This document shows positions 10,601-19,322 of a stretch of 64,000 nucleotides of DNA, piece after piece. Position 1 is the first letter of the stretch, and the number at the start of each line of letters is the position of its first letter. The position numbers and the translations under genes are program-made. Source of the DNA: JAIQFL01 sp035295745 (GTDB lineage Bacteria; Acidobacteriota; Terriglobia; Bryobacterales; Bryobacteraceae); assembly GCA_035295745.1 (NCBI GenBank), contig DATGIL010000097.1, positions 42,065 to 106,064 on the forward strand. Direction: 5' to 3'. Below the pieces are notes generated by a model. That model worked only from the letters and a program-made list of their open reading frames with translations, had not been told where the DNA came from and ran no database searches.

Positions 10601-10879
10601 TTTGATCACGGCGACCCCCGGCAGCGACTGCGACTCCATGTGTTCGATATCGTTGACGCTGGTGGTAAAGGAGCGCTCCGAGCGGACAGTGATGACCTCA
10701 GCCATCTCCTCAGGCGAGACCCCGGCATACTGCCAGATGACGCTGACCACCGGGATATCGATTTCCGGGAAGATGTCGGTGGGCATGCGGACGATGGCGA
10801 GTCCGCCCATAATGACGATCAGCAGCGCCATGATGACGAAAGTGTACGGGCGGCGCAGCGCCAGTTGGACGATCCACAT
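7688..10879 (-). CDS. RND family inner-membrane efflux permease (AcrB/HAE1-like)
   Basis: A 1063-residue proton-driven transporter. It begins MWIVQLALRRPYTF, the usual first helix of these pumps. Family blocks include PTDIFPEIDIPVVSVIWQYAG in the first porter domain, the TM4 region GGLALAVGILVDDATVEIENI with the Asp pair needed for proton relay, and the closing TM block TRLRPVVMTALAMIVGMLPM. Two large periplasmic loops and 12 TM segments are expected. I start at the ATG at 10879, 32 codons inside the longest frame, because the helix begins there and an AAGAAG lies about 12 bases upstream. The adaptor gene follows with an ATGA overlap. The substrate, drug or metabolite, cannot be read from sequence. 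Confidence 0.93.
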   Translation of the reverse strand: MWIVQLALRRPYTFVIMALLIVIMGGLAIVRMPTDIFPEIDIPVVSVIWQYAGVSPEEMAEVITVRSERSFTTSVNDIEHMESQSLPGVAVIKVFFHPKAKIDAAVAQLTAASQSVLKSLPTGITPPSVLRFNASAVPILQLGISSDSLPEQQLYDLGYNFIRTQMANVQGASFPLPYGGRPRQISVDLNPQALYAQNLSAGDVATAINNQSLILPSGTVKIGAQEYTVKLNSAPDLAVAFNRLPVRQTNGTTVYVGDVAHVRDGYAVQTNIVRHNGARAALLTVLKNGGSSTLDIVSQIKQMLPRIRSTLPPSLNLKLMFDQSLFVRAAINGVIREAVIAAGLTGLMILLFLGSWRSTIIVCISIPLSILTSLAILNLMGETINVMTLGGLALAVGILVDDATVEIENIHRNFGLGKPILRAILEGAMQIATPAFVSTLCICIVFVPVIFLTGAARYLFTPLALAVVLAMMASYLLSRTLIPTMVRYLLAAESERYHGDEGVIEDAKGGFFSSIHHGFQRRFEAMRNGYRNLLAAGLANRKLVGCAFVLICGSCLALTPFLGQDFFPQVDAGQIRLHVRAPAGTRIEETERYFARVENAVQEVIPAGELSDIVDNIGLPYSGLNLAMSDTATIGPFDGEVLISLRPDEHAPTESYIRELRTRLNRDFPSLTFFFQPADIVGQILNFGLPAPIDIQVVGPLSNAKANYALARQIERRLTMIPGAADVHTHQVVDVPEFLFQVDRTRAGQLGFTQKDVADSLLISLASSTQVLPNYWIDPRNSVDYPVSVQTPQYRVDSTSELLRTPVHASARPASQLLTNVGQLGRDTTASVVNHYNVQPLYDVYANVQDRDLGAVARDVDKVLAEYTPKIPKGSFIETRGQVATMRSSFLGLGVGMLFAVILVYFVMVVNFQSWLDPFIILMALPGALGGIVLMLYVTQTTLNVPSLMGAIMSIGVATANSILLVNFANDLRETGSDAISAALEAGFTRLRPVVMTALAMIVGMLPMALGLGEGGEQNAPLGRAVIGGLLLATVATLFLVPVAYSVLRRNPPRFGRNPEVDL

Positions 10880-11090
10880 GTTGGGGCTTCTTTCTATGGT
10901 GACATAAGCAACGGTTTCGCGTCCGGTGCTGTGGTTTCGGCTGGGAATGGTTGGCTGGTGCAGAGGCGCAAACACGCTTGTTGCCCTGTGGAGAGGCCGT
11001 CGAGTCGTGCATCTGCCAATTCCGGCACGGAGTATTCAAGACCGTGAGCCGGCATATTGCGAATCCCGCCCGGACGGATAGCCGTGTGCG

Positions 11091-11705
11091 TCACGGTTTT
11101 CGATGCAGCCTGCAGGCGCATCGGGTCGCAATCCGGAACAGGGGAAAATGACGGAACGAACCCAATTGTTGGTTGAGCGGATTGGGGTTGCGCGGAATTG
11201 GATTGGCTTTCGGCGGATCGGCGACGGGATTGGCGGTGGATTGACAGACGCCGCGGCGTTTGGTTTGGAGGCGTTCTAGGTCGCGCAGAGCGTGGTGGAG
11301 GAGCGCTGGGGGAATCGATACGGCGCTGTCGGAGAGGAAAGTATTTGCGGCAGCGGAGGAGATTCATGCCTACGCCGTTGGGGTCGTCGCGCATGAATCG
11401 GAGGAGACTGCATAGTCCCGGATTTTGGCGGTCGGCGAGGGAATAGCGGCGCTGGAGCCACGCGGCATCGACAAGGGTGGCGACGAGGAAAGACTCCTTG
11501 GGAGTGGCGGGTGCCCAGCGGAGGAAGTATTGGTCGGCGAGGGCGCGGAGTTCGGCGGGGTCTTCGCCGGCGATGACTTGGGAACGGGCATAGATGCCGG
11601 TTTTGAGGGAATTGGCACGGGAGGCATTTTGCCTTCGGAGGAGCGCGGTCTGGCAGATTTTTGGGCGTTGCGGCGGTTGGCGCCGATTTGCTTGGGAGTG
11701 CTCAT
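11091..11705 (-). pseudogene. Frameshifted acidobacterial family gene ('MSTPKQI..' N-terminus)
   Basis: The ATG at 11705 opens MSTPKQIGANRRNAQKSARP, the hallmark start of a conserved acidobacterial family of unknown function. After EGK the reading jumps frame near 11626: the expected continuation (ASRANSLKTGIYARSQVIAG, then EDPAELRALADQYFLRWAP and LVATLVDAAWLQRRYS) is in another frame. A second shift near 11340 moves the expected tail (ALLHHALRDLERLQTKRRG) to the frame that ends at the TGA at 11091-11093. With two frame changes this is almost surely dead, unless there are sequencing errors. Family assignment is from memory of the conserved N-terminus. Confidence 0.7.
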
Positions 11706-12039
11706 CTACCAGGGGTAGCAGGCTGGGGCACTGGAGTCTGAAATGGAAGGCTGTAAGTGGTTACAGGGAAGGAGAGAAGATTTCGGTCAGGGGCGTGATT
11801 GGTTTACTGGTGAGTCGGGGAAGGAACAGACGCTCAGAGAGTAGAAGCTTCCGTGGGTTTTGGGTAGGGAGAAATTCTTGAGTGTTGATGATCGCCTAAC
11901 CTGAAACTGTTTTCAAAAAAAGGCGTGGTTCCGCTAACGCTCTCAGCAACGGCGATAGAAGGTGGTAGGCTTAGGAGCCGACCAAGGGACTTCTCTGAAG
12001 TCTGGGGACCATCCTTTCTCGACTGGAGGGTTCCTAACG
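11706..12039. other. Intergenic stretch, no gene seen
   Basis: No ORF here has protein-like composition and no tRNA or repeat is visible. The last part (12024-12030, GGAGGG region) is the ribosome binding site of the NHL protein. A promoter for that gene probably lies here, but I cannot point to convincing -35/-10 boxes. Confidence 0.5.
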
Positions 12040-13329
12040 ATGAGAAATGCAAGAATGCTATTGGCGCTCGTGTTTTGCGCGACCGCGTCTTCTCAGGCCA
12101 TCGGCACAGTGGCTGGAACGGGAGAGCCGGGCTACGGCGGTGACGGCGGGCCCGCGGTCGGCGCCCTGTTCAACGACCCGCGCCATCTCGCAGTCGACGG
12201 GGCGGGAAATGTCTACGTCGTCGATACCAATAACGTCCGGGTGCGAAAGATCTCGCCGAATGGGCGGGTGACCACTGTGGCTGGAATCGGGGAAGCGGCC
12301 GAGCCCGTTAAGGGGGCTGCGGTAAAGTCGGGGTTCCTTGCAATCGGGGGACTGGCGGTTACGGAGGACGGGACGCTTTACATCGCCGACGCGACGGGGC
12401 TGCAGAAGATTGATCCGTCCGGTTTGTTGAGTTTCGTCGTCACTGGGCAATCAGTGCAAGGCGTCGCCCTCTGGGGAAGTTCCAGGATCTATCTGATAGG
12501 GGTGACGGACGTCGCGTTGCTGGGGGCGAATGGCTCGAGAAAACTGCTTGCTGGATCGGATCTGGGCGACGCGGGCGACGGCGGTCCGGCACTGAAGGCG
12601 AAGTTTTTCGCGAGTCAGGCAGCGGTAGATCCGGCGGGTAATGTTTATGTCGCTGACAAAGAGGCGAACCGCGTGCGCAAGTTCGCGCCACAGGGCACCA
12701 TCAGCACATTCGCGGGCAATGGAAACGCGGGATTCGGAGGCGATGACGGGCCGGCGAATCAAGCGCAGCTGAATCACCCCGAAAGTCTCGCGATAGACGC
12801 GGCTGGCAACGTGTATATCGCTGATACGGAGAATTTCCGCGTACGGCGTGTGGACACCCAAGGGGTGATCACCACGTTTGCCGGGAGCGGCGAAAGTAAA
12901 CGGAGCGGCGATGGCGGGCAGGCGCGCAGGGCATCCTTCGAGGCGATGTTTGACGTGGCGGTGGGCTGCGCCGGGGTATTCGTCACGGACACCCAATCGG
13001 TTCGCAAGATAACGTTGACGGCGCCACTGATCGCCTATAACGGTGTGGTGGATGGCGCCAGCAAGCCATCGATAGCGGCAGGGCAGCCGTTCTCGATCTC
13101 GGGGTGCAACCTCGCGGAGGGGACTGCGACGGCGGATTCCAACAAGCCGCTGCCGCAGACGCTTGGGCGGGCGTCGGTGACGGTGAACGGAGTGGCGGCC
13201 ACGCTGTCGGCTTCGACGCCGACGCGGCTCACGGGTATCGTGCCCGCAGACACGCCAGCGGGTTTAGTAAAGGTGATCGTGACGGTCAAGGGCGTGGCGA
13301 GCGCGCCACTGGCGGTTGCGGTCAAATAA
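12040..13329 (+). CDS. Secreted NHL-repeat beta-propeller protein with TIGR03437-like C-terminal domain
   Basis: 429 residues with a signal peptide (ARMLLALVFCATASSQA). Repeated NHL blades follow, each with 'GDGGPAxxAxxxxPxxLAVDxAGNVYVADxxNxRVRK' features; at least four are clear between about residues 20 and 330. The last ~90 residues (AYNGVVDGASKPSIAAGQPF through VTVNGVAATLSASTPTRLTG) match the immunoglobulin-like C-terminal domain described as TIGR03437 in Solibacter. The ATG at 12040 has GGAGGG about 9 bases upstream and opens the signal peptide, so I prefer it to the longer frame from 11962. NHL propellers usually bind protein, RNA or carbohydrate; here an extracellular binding or structural role is inferred. 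It stands alone between two pseudogenes. Confidence 0.85.
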   Translation: MRNARMLLALVFCATASSQAIGTVAGTGEPGYGGDGGPAVGALFNDPRHLAVDGAGNVYVVDTNNVRVRKISPNGRVTTVAGIGEAAEPVKGAAVKSGFLAIGGLAVTEDGTLYIADATGLQKIDPSGLLSFVVTGQSVQGVALWGSSRIYLIGVTDVALLGANGSRKLLAGSDLGDAGDGGPALKAKFFASQAAVDPAGNVYVADKEANRVRKFAPQGTISTFAGNGNAGFGGDDGPANQAQLNHPESLAIDAAGNVYIADTENFRVRRVDTQGVITTFAGSGESKRSGDGGQARRASFEAMFDVAVGCAGVFVTDTQSVRKITLTAPLIAYNGVVDGASKPSIAAGQPFSISGCNLAEGTATADSNKPLPQTLGRASVTVNGVAATLSASTPTRLTGIVPADTPAGLVKVIVTVKGVASAPLAVAVK

Positions 13330-13337
13330 GGAATCGC

Positions 13338-13923
13338 CATTCACCTGCCCAACTTTCGCCGCAACGGCTCTCCCTGGCTGACAGACTGAGCAAGGCCAAG
13401 CGGTTGCTTGCAGTCGCTGATCAGTATTCGCTGCGGGGCAAGCGGGTCTGAGCCCATGATCGCGATGATGGTCGGATGCGGACTGAGTCGCGGCGAGTTG
13501 CTCGCCCTTCGAGTTGACTCCGTCCAGTCGCGCGAGGAGCATCGGGTTGTCGCCGACCTCCTGGGCAAAGCTGGGGCACATCCGTGCCGCGTTAATTCCC
13601 ACCATGGGTGAAGGCAGCGATCGACGAATGGAAGCAAGCCGGGTGCATCACCGAAGGCGCGCTCTTTCGATCCATCAACAAAGCGGGGCGGGCCGGGACG
13701 GGACGACGCCCAAGGTGGGCGGTTTCAAGCCGCCGCAAAGCGTGCCAGTATCGAAAAACTCGCGCCGAAGATCTCCGGCGCAGCGGCGCGCGGCTCTGCC
13801 ATCTTGCCGGTGGTGAGCTGGACCCGATCCAATTCTGCTTGGACACGTCTCGATCCAAACGACGGGACGGGCCCTCGACTGCGAGCAGAACGGCCCTTTG
13901 CCGTCAACGACCGAACGGGCAAT
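13338..13923 (+). pseudogene. Remnant of a tyrosine-type integrase/recombinase
   Basis: Recognisable pieces of one integrase lie in order but in different frames. They are a linker piece (AKRLLAVADQYSLRGKR), the first catalytic-core helix region with its Arg box (MVGCGLSRGELLALRVDSVQ), KAAIDEWKQAGCITEGALFR, then the box II region (EDLRRSGARLCHLAGGELDP, normally HDLRRT.AR) and a tail (SIQTTG..LDC) where the catalytic Tyr motif should be. The His of HDLRR and the Tyr are not intact, the N-terminal SAM-like domain is missing, and several frameshifts separate the pieces. This is a relic of an integrated element; no att sites or cargo could be delimited. Confidence 0.75.
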
Positions 13924-14200
13924 GTCGCCCGTCGCCCACGGGCCTGTGTAACCATCTCCCAGCGCCTGCTGCAACAGCTTTTACCGCCAGCATCGGCGGG
14001 CTGTCGAGATACAGACAGCGATGTCGCTCCTCCAGCTTCCGCATCAGCGCCGCGAGGGCCGGCAGATGCCGCGGGGGGAGCCGCTGTAAATCAGGCATTG
14101 ATGTCGCGATGGCTGCTCCATATCGGTTTCTATGGCGCAGTCTATGCGAATGGCAATGAAGAATGCTCCAAGGATTTAGCGTCAGGCCCGGGAAACCGCT
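13924..14200. other. Intergenic/relic stretch
   Basis: A 64-codon minus-strand ORF (13904-14098) has a plausible composition (MPDLQRLPPRHLPALAALMR). However, it overlaps the integrase relic and lacks a ribosome binding site, so I do not call it a gene. Nothing else is recognised. Confidence 0.35.
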
Positions 14201-14704
14201 TCACGACGGCGGAGTTTCGTTTCGCGCGAGAAGGTCGCGAACCAGGGGGCCGAGCTTCATGAATTCTGAAAACTCGGATGGCTTGCGAAAATACCCGTGG
14301 GCGCCGACAGCATTCATTTCCTCGCGGTCGCGCTGGGAATCCGAGGACGTCACGATCAGGACAAGCGCGTCCTTGCACCGCGAACTGGCGCGCAGCCTGC
14401 GCAGTATGTCGCCTCCTTTATAGCGAGGCATGTTGAGGTCAAGGAGGATGAGATCGGGACTGGGCGCCGCCGCGTCGGCGTCCGCCTGTTCGAAAAACCT
14501 GACCGTCTTCTCGCCGTCATCGGCCACATGAATCTGCGCGTCGATTTCTGCTTTCCTGAGCGCCTGCCGGATCAGGTAGACATCAGCCTTGTTGTCCTCG
14601 GCGATCAGAATCTGCCAACGGCGGACGCCCGGCTGATCAGGCCGGGAGAGTGAAGCGGAACTCCGATCCGCGTCCGGGTTCTGATTCGACCCAGATCCGG
14701 CCAT
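14201..14704 (-). CDS. CheY-like response regulator (Rcp1 type)
   Basis: A single receiver domain: WQILIAEDNKADVYLIRQAL, the phospho-acceptor Asp in LILLDLNMPRYKGGD, the conserved Ser/Thr in VLIVTSSDSQRDRE and the Lys in YFRKPSEFSEF. No output domain follows, so it probably acts by protein contact or in phosphorelay. This subfamily, with 'NMPRxxG' and a conserved loop after beta-4, sits beside phytochrome-like kinases. The kinase gene upstream ends at 14637. The only ATG in frame that includes the whole domain is at 14704, giving a 68-base overlap and 167 residues; a non-ATG start nearer 14640 is possible. It forms one transcription unit with the kinase and the second regulator. Confidence 0.82.
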   Translation of the reverse strand: MAGSGSNQNPDADRSSASLSRPDQPGVRRWQILIAEDNKADVYLIRQALRKAEIDAQIHVADDGEKTVRFFEQADADAAAPSPDLILLDLNMPRYKGGDILRRLRASSRCKDALVLIVTSSDSQRDREEMNAVGAHGYFRKPSEFSEFMKLGPLVRDLLARNETPPS

Positions 14705-17700
14705 GGTAGCGCTCAACGATGCGCTGGCAGATGGCCAAGCCGATGCCGGTCCCGGCATAGCGGTCGGCGTTGTGCAGGCGTGAGAATAATCCAAAGATCT
14801 GCTCCTTAAACTCGGGTTGGATGCCAATGCCGTTGTCGCGGACCGTGAAAACCCAGTATCCGTCCTGGCGCTCGGCGCCTATATGCACCGCCGGCGTGCG
14901 GTCCTCGCTTCTATACTTGATCGCATTGCCGATGAGATTCTGGAAGAGTTGTCGCAGGTGCGTGCCGTGGGCGCGTAGCACCGGCAGCTTGTCGCGCGTG
15001 ACGATGGCGCTGCTCTCCGCGATCGCACCGCCCAGATTGGCAAGCGTCTCCGCCAGTGTTTCGTCGGCATCTGTCTCTTCGAGTGGCGCATCGAGCCTGG
15101 TGACCTGCGTGTACGCCAGAAGATCGCGCACCAGATGCTCCATCCTGGTCGCAGCGCTCTGCAGGAAATCCAGGAATTCTGCGGTCTCACCCTCGACCGC
15201 AGTTCCCAGGCGGTCGGCGAGGAGTTCGGAGTAGATTTTGATCGTGCGCAGCGGTTCCTGCAGATCGTGACTGGCCGAATAGGCAAACTGTTCAAGGTCC
15301 TCGTTCGCACGGCGCAACTCGTTCTCTACCCGCTTACGTTCCGTGATATCGCGGGCGATGACCGACAGTGCGATAGCCTGGCCGCTCTCATCCCGAATCG
15401 GCGATATCGTCAGCAGGGCCGGGAAAACGCTGCCGTCGCGCCGCATGCGCGCAGTCTCCAAGCTCCGAATAATGTTGCCCGCATCCCCGGCGGTATAGAT
15501 AATGTCGCGCAGCTCGGCCCTTCGATCTGCCGGGACGATCGTCTCAGCCGAACGTCCAATGATCTCCTGAGCGGCAAAGCCATAAAGCTCCTCGGCCGCG
15601 CGGTTCCAGGTCAAAATCTTACAGTCAAAATCGTACACGTAAATGGCATCGCCGGAAGCTTCGACAATGGACGAGAGCTGGGAACGGCCTTCTTCGCCGC
15701 GTTTGCGCTCGATGAGGTCGGCCGCCTGGCGAGCCAGCAGGTCTAGCAGGCGCAACTCGCGCTCGCTTGGGCGACGGAGCTGGCGATAATGCGTGGAGAA
15801 CATGCCGAGCACCTTGCCCGTGCGGCTCACGAGCGGCGTTGACTGCACCGCGCGGGCTTGGGCTGCGAGCATCGCATCAAGCGCTGGCGAGCCGGCAAAT
15901 ACAGGACTGGCGGCGACATCCTCGACGATCACCCGTTCTCCCTTTTCAAGCGCGCTGCCGCAGGCTGCGAGGCCTTCATGCACATGGTCGAAAAACTCGA
16001 GAAAAGGCGCATCGAACCCCCGGTGAGCGACAATCCTCAATCGCCCAGCGTCATCGAGCAGCTGAATATTACCCATGTCCGCGGCCGTAATCTCTATGCC
16101 GGCGTCGAGAATCTCGGTGAGCAACTCCGAGAACCCGCCGACCTGGATCAGCCGGGTGCTCAGCTGCTGCATGCGGGTCATCGCCGCGAGATCCTCGGTC
16201 AGGCGCGCGTTGAGCGTACGGATTGCTTCCTCGGCTCGCTTTTGGGCCGTGACATCGCGCGCGATCTTTGAGGCGCCGATGGTTTCGCCCTGCTGATTCT
16301 TGAGCGGAGAGATGGTGAGGGAAACATTCCGCAGCGAACCGTCCTTACGCCGGCGTGTCGTCTCGAAGTGATCCACTCGTTCGCCATGCTGTAGCCGCGC
16401 CAGGATTTCCCGTTCCTCGTCCTGCCGGTCCGGCGGAACCACGATCATGATCGATTTTCCGATTGCTTCCGCAGCCGTGTAGCCGTACAGGCGCTCCGCT
16501 CCGCGGTTCCAGCTCGTGATCTGACCGGCGAGATCCTTGCTGATGATGGCGTCATCCGAGGAATCGACGATCGCTCCGAGCAATAGCCGGGTCTCTTCGG
16601 CTTTTCGCCGCTCGGTAATGTCACGCGTAATGCCAAGCTGGACGATCGAGCCGTCGGGCCGGCGCAACGGCACGGCATGCGTTTCCATCCGGCAGCGCGC
16701 GCCCTTCAGGCCGATGATGTCGAACTCAAGAGAGCCCCTCCCTCCACCGCAGACGCGCTCGTTGAAGCTGCGGTACGGTTCGCGATCCTCCGGCGCGATG
16801 AGATCATAGACGCTTCGGCCGGTGACTTCGTCCGCCGCTCCGGCGCCGACCATCGCCAGCCCGGCCTCGTTCATCAACAGCAGCGTTCCGTCGGCTGCGA
16901 CCACCTTGACGCACTCGGGCGTCGTCTCGACAATCGCCCTGAAACGCTCTTCGCTTCCGCGGAGTATATCCTCGGCTCTCTTGCGCCCGGTGATATCGAC
17001 CAACATGTTGACCGCGCCTGTCAAACGGCCCTGATCGTCGAACAACGGAGTCGGGTATGGGGTGAATATACGGCGCTGTCCGTCAGGACGCTCGGCGACG
17101 GCTTCGCAGCCCAACACCGGCCTTTTTTCTCTCAGCGCTACGGCCATCGGACATTGATCATGAGGCAACGGCGTGCCGTCCGTGTTGTACAACTTCCAGG
17201 TCACACACCACGAATCGGTGCCCCGCTCCGGCACACGCCCCGAGAAGTCCACGGCGGCCTGATTGAAGAAGGTGATGCGGCCGTCGGCGTCGGTCGTGTA
17301 GACCGCGGCGGGAATCGCCTCGATAATTTCATGCAGACGGCGTTCGCTTTCCCGCAACGCCTCTTCGGCCTGCCTGCGCTCGATCAGGTCGGCTGCCTGC
17401 CGCGCCAGGATGTCCAGCAGGCGGAGGTCGCGCTCCGTGGGAACGTGCGGGTTACGCCAATGCGAGGAAATCATGCCCAGCATCTTGCCGCTTCGCGAAA
17501 ACAGCGGCGTCGACTGGGCCGCACGGATGCCGGCATCCAACAATGCGGCCATGCCGCCTGTGCCGGCGAGAAAATCACATGTCTCTACGTCCGGCGCGAT
17601 CGCGCGCTTACCGGTGCGCAAGACCTGACCGCAGGTGCTGTCCGTATCGAAGCGAACCCATTCCCAGACTTTGGCGCCCTCCGGGGTGAGTCCCCGCGAA

Positions 17701-18386
17701 GCCAGGAGGCGCAGCTCGCCTTTGAGCCCGCGTTCGGGATAGAGCACTTGCATGGTCGCGAAGTCCGATCGCATGATGGCGGCGACGGCGTTAACGATTT
17801 TCGTGTATAGCGCGTCTTCATCACCCGGCTCGATGAGCTGCGCGCTGATATCCTGCAAGAGTTTCGTGTCAGCCAATTCCGCGGCAAGCTGCGCCTGCCG
17901 TGTTTCCTGCTCTTGCTTGAGAGCGGTAATGTCGCGCGTAAAACAGCGGGTATGAACGAATTTTCCGTCCTGGAACAGCACGCTCGAATTGATCAGCACA
18001 TGGCGGATCGATCCGTCTCGGTGCCGCAGCCGCGCCGGGCGGTCGCGCAGAGTGTCGCCTTGGCGAAGGCAGGCGAGGATATCGTGGATGACAGCTTCGT
18101 CAGCGTGAAACTCGGTGATGTTCCGCCCGATATACTGTTCGCGTGCGTAGCCGAGAAGATCGAGTTCTGCCTGGTTCGCCCAGAGAATGGTCCCATCGGC
18201 GCCTACCCAATGAAGGCTGATCGTTGAGGTTTCAATGAAGTCACTCAGAACCGCCTCGCTGCGCCGCAAAGCCTGGAGTTCCCGCAACAGCGGATCGTTT
18301 GGAGCCGCGTCCGAAGCCTTCGCGCGACCCTTATTGGCGCCGTTTCCCCTGATCTCTTTTTTGCGGACCGTGCGTGTCGGGGTCAT
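14637..18386 (-). CDS. Multi-PAS/GAF sensor histidine kinase (1249 aa)
   Basis: A very large, apparently soluble kinase with no membrane segment. Approximate order: PAS (40-160), GAF (180-340), PAS (345-470), PAS (475-595), PAS (600-720), GAF (745-890), PAS (895-1015), HisKA with H-box SASHDLQEPLRTIK (about 1025-1095), and HATPase with NAIKYR N-box, DNGIGI and GTGIGLAIC. The two GAF domains are internally similar (both contain 'VQSTPL/AQSTPL.SR.GK.LGM.S.H' and a 'PSERELRLLDLLARQAADLIER' exit), suggesting duplication. The HisKA type is that of phytochrome-like kinases paired with single-domain regulators, two of which flank it. I see no obvious bilin Cys, so the stimulus (redox, light, small molecule) is unknown. 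Confidence 0.93.
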   Translation of the reverse strand: MTPTRTVRKKEIRGNGANKGRAKASDAAPNDPLLRELQALRRSEAVLSDFIETSTISLHWVGADGTILWANQAELDLLGYAREQYIGRNITEFHADEAVIHDILACLRQGDTLRDRPARLRHRDGSIRHVLINSSVLFQDGKFVHTRCFTRDITALKQEQETRQAQLAAELADTKLLQDISAQLIEPGDEDALYTKIVNAVAAIMRSDFATMQVLYPERGLKGELRLLASRGLTPEGAKVWEWVRFDTDSTCGQVLRTGKRAIAPDVETCDFLAGTGGMAALLDAGIRAAQSTPLFSRSGKMLGMISSHWRNPHVPTERDLRLLDILARQAADLIERRQAEEALRESERRLHEIIEAIPAAVYTTDADGRITFFNQAAVDFSGRVPERGTDSWCVTWKLYNTDGTPLPHDQCPMAVALREKRPVLGCEAVAERPDGQRRIFTPYPTPLFDDQGRLTGAVNMLVDITGRKRAEDILRGSEERFRAIVETTPECVKVVAADGTLLLMNEAGLAMVGAGAADEVTGRSVYDLIAPEDREPYRSFNERVCGGGRGSLEFDIIGLKGARCRMETHAVPLRRPDGSIVQLGITRDITERRKAEETRLLLGAIVDSSDDAIISKDLAGQITSWNRGAERLYGYTAAEAIGKSIMIVVPPDRQDEEREILARLQHGERVDHFETTRRRKDGSLRNVSLTISPLKNQQGETIGASKIARDVTAQKRAEEAIRTLNARLTEDLAAMTRMQQLSTRLIQVGGFSELLTEILDAGIEITAADMGNIQLLDDAGRLRIVAHRGFDAPFLEFFDHVHEGLAACGSALEKGERVIVEDVAASPVFAGSPALDAMLAAQARAVQSTPLVSRTGKVLGMFSTHYRQLRRPSERELRLLDLLARQAADLIERKRGEEGRSQLSSIVEASGDAIYVYDFDCKILTWNRAAEELYGFAAQEIIGRSAETIVPADRRAELRDIIYTAGDAGNIIRSLETARMRRDGSVFPALLTISPIRDESGQAIALSVIARDITERKRVENELRRANEDLEQFAYSASHDLQEPLRTIKIYSELLADRLGTAVEGETAEFLDFLQSAATRMEHLVRDLLAYTQVTRLDAPLEETDADETLAETLANLGGAIAESSAIVTRDKLPVLRAHGTHLRQLFQNLIGNAIKYRSEDRTPAVHIGAERQDGYWVFTVRDNGIGIQPEFKEQIFGLFSRLHNADRYAGTGIGLAICQRIVERYHGRIWVESEPGRGSEFRFTLPA

Positions 18387-18392
18387 GCTGTG

Positions 18393-18857
18393 TCACCATT
18401 CCTCTCCAGCCTGGGCTACACCGTGCGCCAGAGGCTTATTTTTAATGAGTATGTCGCGGACGATCACGCCCAGTTGTATGAACTCATCGAGGCGCGATGG
18501 TTTCCGGAAATAAAAGAGTGCGGCGTGTTTTTGCGCCCGTTCGTGATCGGCAGGAGCGTCGGATGACGTCATCACGACCACCGGAATCTGCGCATAGCGT
18601 TCCGTCGATCGCAGGCGTTTGAGGATTTCCTCGCCGTTGTACTTTGGCATATGCATGTCGAGCAACAGCAGATCCAGGCCGGGTGACTTTCGGTCGTTGT
18701 CGGCCTTCTCAATAAAGCTTATGGCCTCTTCACCGTCCCTCGCTACATGGAGAACATGATCGAGGCCTTGGTCCCGAAGAGCGATGCGGACAATGCCGAC
18801 ATCCGCCGCTGAATCCTCAGCCAACAGAATCTGGTATGGTCGCGCTTCGGTTACCAT
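18393..18857 (-). CDS. CheY-like response regulator, first gene of the RR-HK-RR cluster
   Basis: 154 residues forming one receiver domain: YQILLAEDSAADVGIVRIAL, phospho-acceptor Asp in LLLLDMHMPKYNGEE, switch Ser/Thr in PVVVMTSSDAPADHE and Lys in FYFRKPSRLDEF. The C-terminal extension is short and carries no DNA-binding domain. The next gene, the large kinase, starts 6 bases after its stop, so they are one operon. It shares architecture and the same 'TSSD...FRKPS' signature with the regulator at the other end of the cluster, suggesting duplication or a two-target phosphorelay. Confidence 0.9.
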   Translation of the reverse strand: MVTEARPYQILLAEDSAADVGIVRIALRDQGLDHVLHVARDGEEAISFIEKADNDRKSPGLDLLLLDMHMPKYNGEEILKRLRSTERYAQIPVVVMTSSDAPADHERAQKHAALFYFRKPSRLDEFIQLGVIVRDILIKNKPLAHGVAQAGEEW

Positions 18858-19272
18858 GGCGAATCCTTAACCCCTTATCGCAGCCGGGCGCGCTGCAGGA
18901 AATCTCAATCTAGATTTACCATTTTTTTTGAACTATCTTGTATCTGCCGAATGGCCCTAATCCAGGGCAGGCTCAGGCCGAGAGTCAGTGATTTCCGCCC
19001 TAAAAACCTTGTTTCTGGTGAGGTTGGGTGTGAGCGCTACTCCCAACGGGATGAAACACAGGAGTAATGATAAAGGTCCGTTGTGTGCGGTCTCTCACGA
19101 TTGGGCGGCTGCTCGGGGCTTAAGCCGGGTGGCCTGGCCGCCAAGAACACGGGAAGCCCATGGCACCTGCAAACTGCCGCTTCTCGCCTGAGATCCTCAG
19201 CCCTGCCGGCATCGCCCGGTTTCGGCGGCCCGCCGGCAGCGGTTTGAAGTACTTCCCAGGTTCCCGGAGGTG
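18858..19272. other. Intergenic region, no gene seen
   Basis: This separates the leftward two-component cluster from the rightward PadR relic. It has an AT-rich patch at about 18907-18955 that could hold the promoter of the response-regulator operon. Short ORFs here (for example 18988-19191) lack protein-like composition. Confidence 0.5.
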
Positions 19273-19304
19273 TTGACAGCCTACCTGTTGGCAGATGTAG
19301 TACA
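19273..19304 (+). promoter_or_regulatory. Probable sigma70 promoter and PadR operator
   Basis: A perfect -35 TTGACA at 19273-19278 is followed after 17 bases by TGTAGT (19296-19301), 4 of 6 matches to the -10 consensus. The -10 lies in a short palindrome, TGTAGTACA (19296-19304), the sort of site PadR proteins use for autoregulation. The PadR start codon is at 19323. Inferred from spacing and position only. Confidence 0.45.
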
Positions 19305-19322
19305 TAGCTGTTGGTAGACAAC

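Noticed and set aside
9647..11047. 466-codon ORF on the plus strand
   Set aside because: It is antisense to the RND permease; its composition (His/Arg/Asp-rich, no motifs) is that of a shadow frame.
13904..14098. 64-codon minus-strand ORF
   Set aside because: Overlaps the integrase relic, has no ribosome binding site and no recognised family, though its composition is protein-like.
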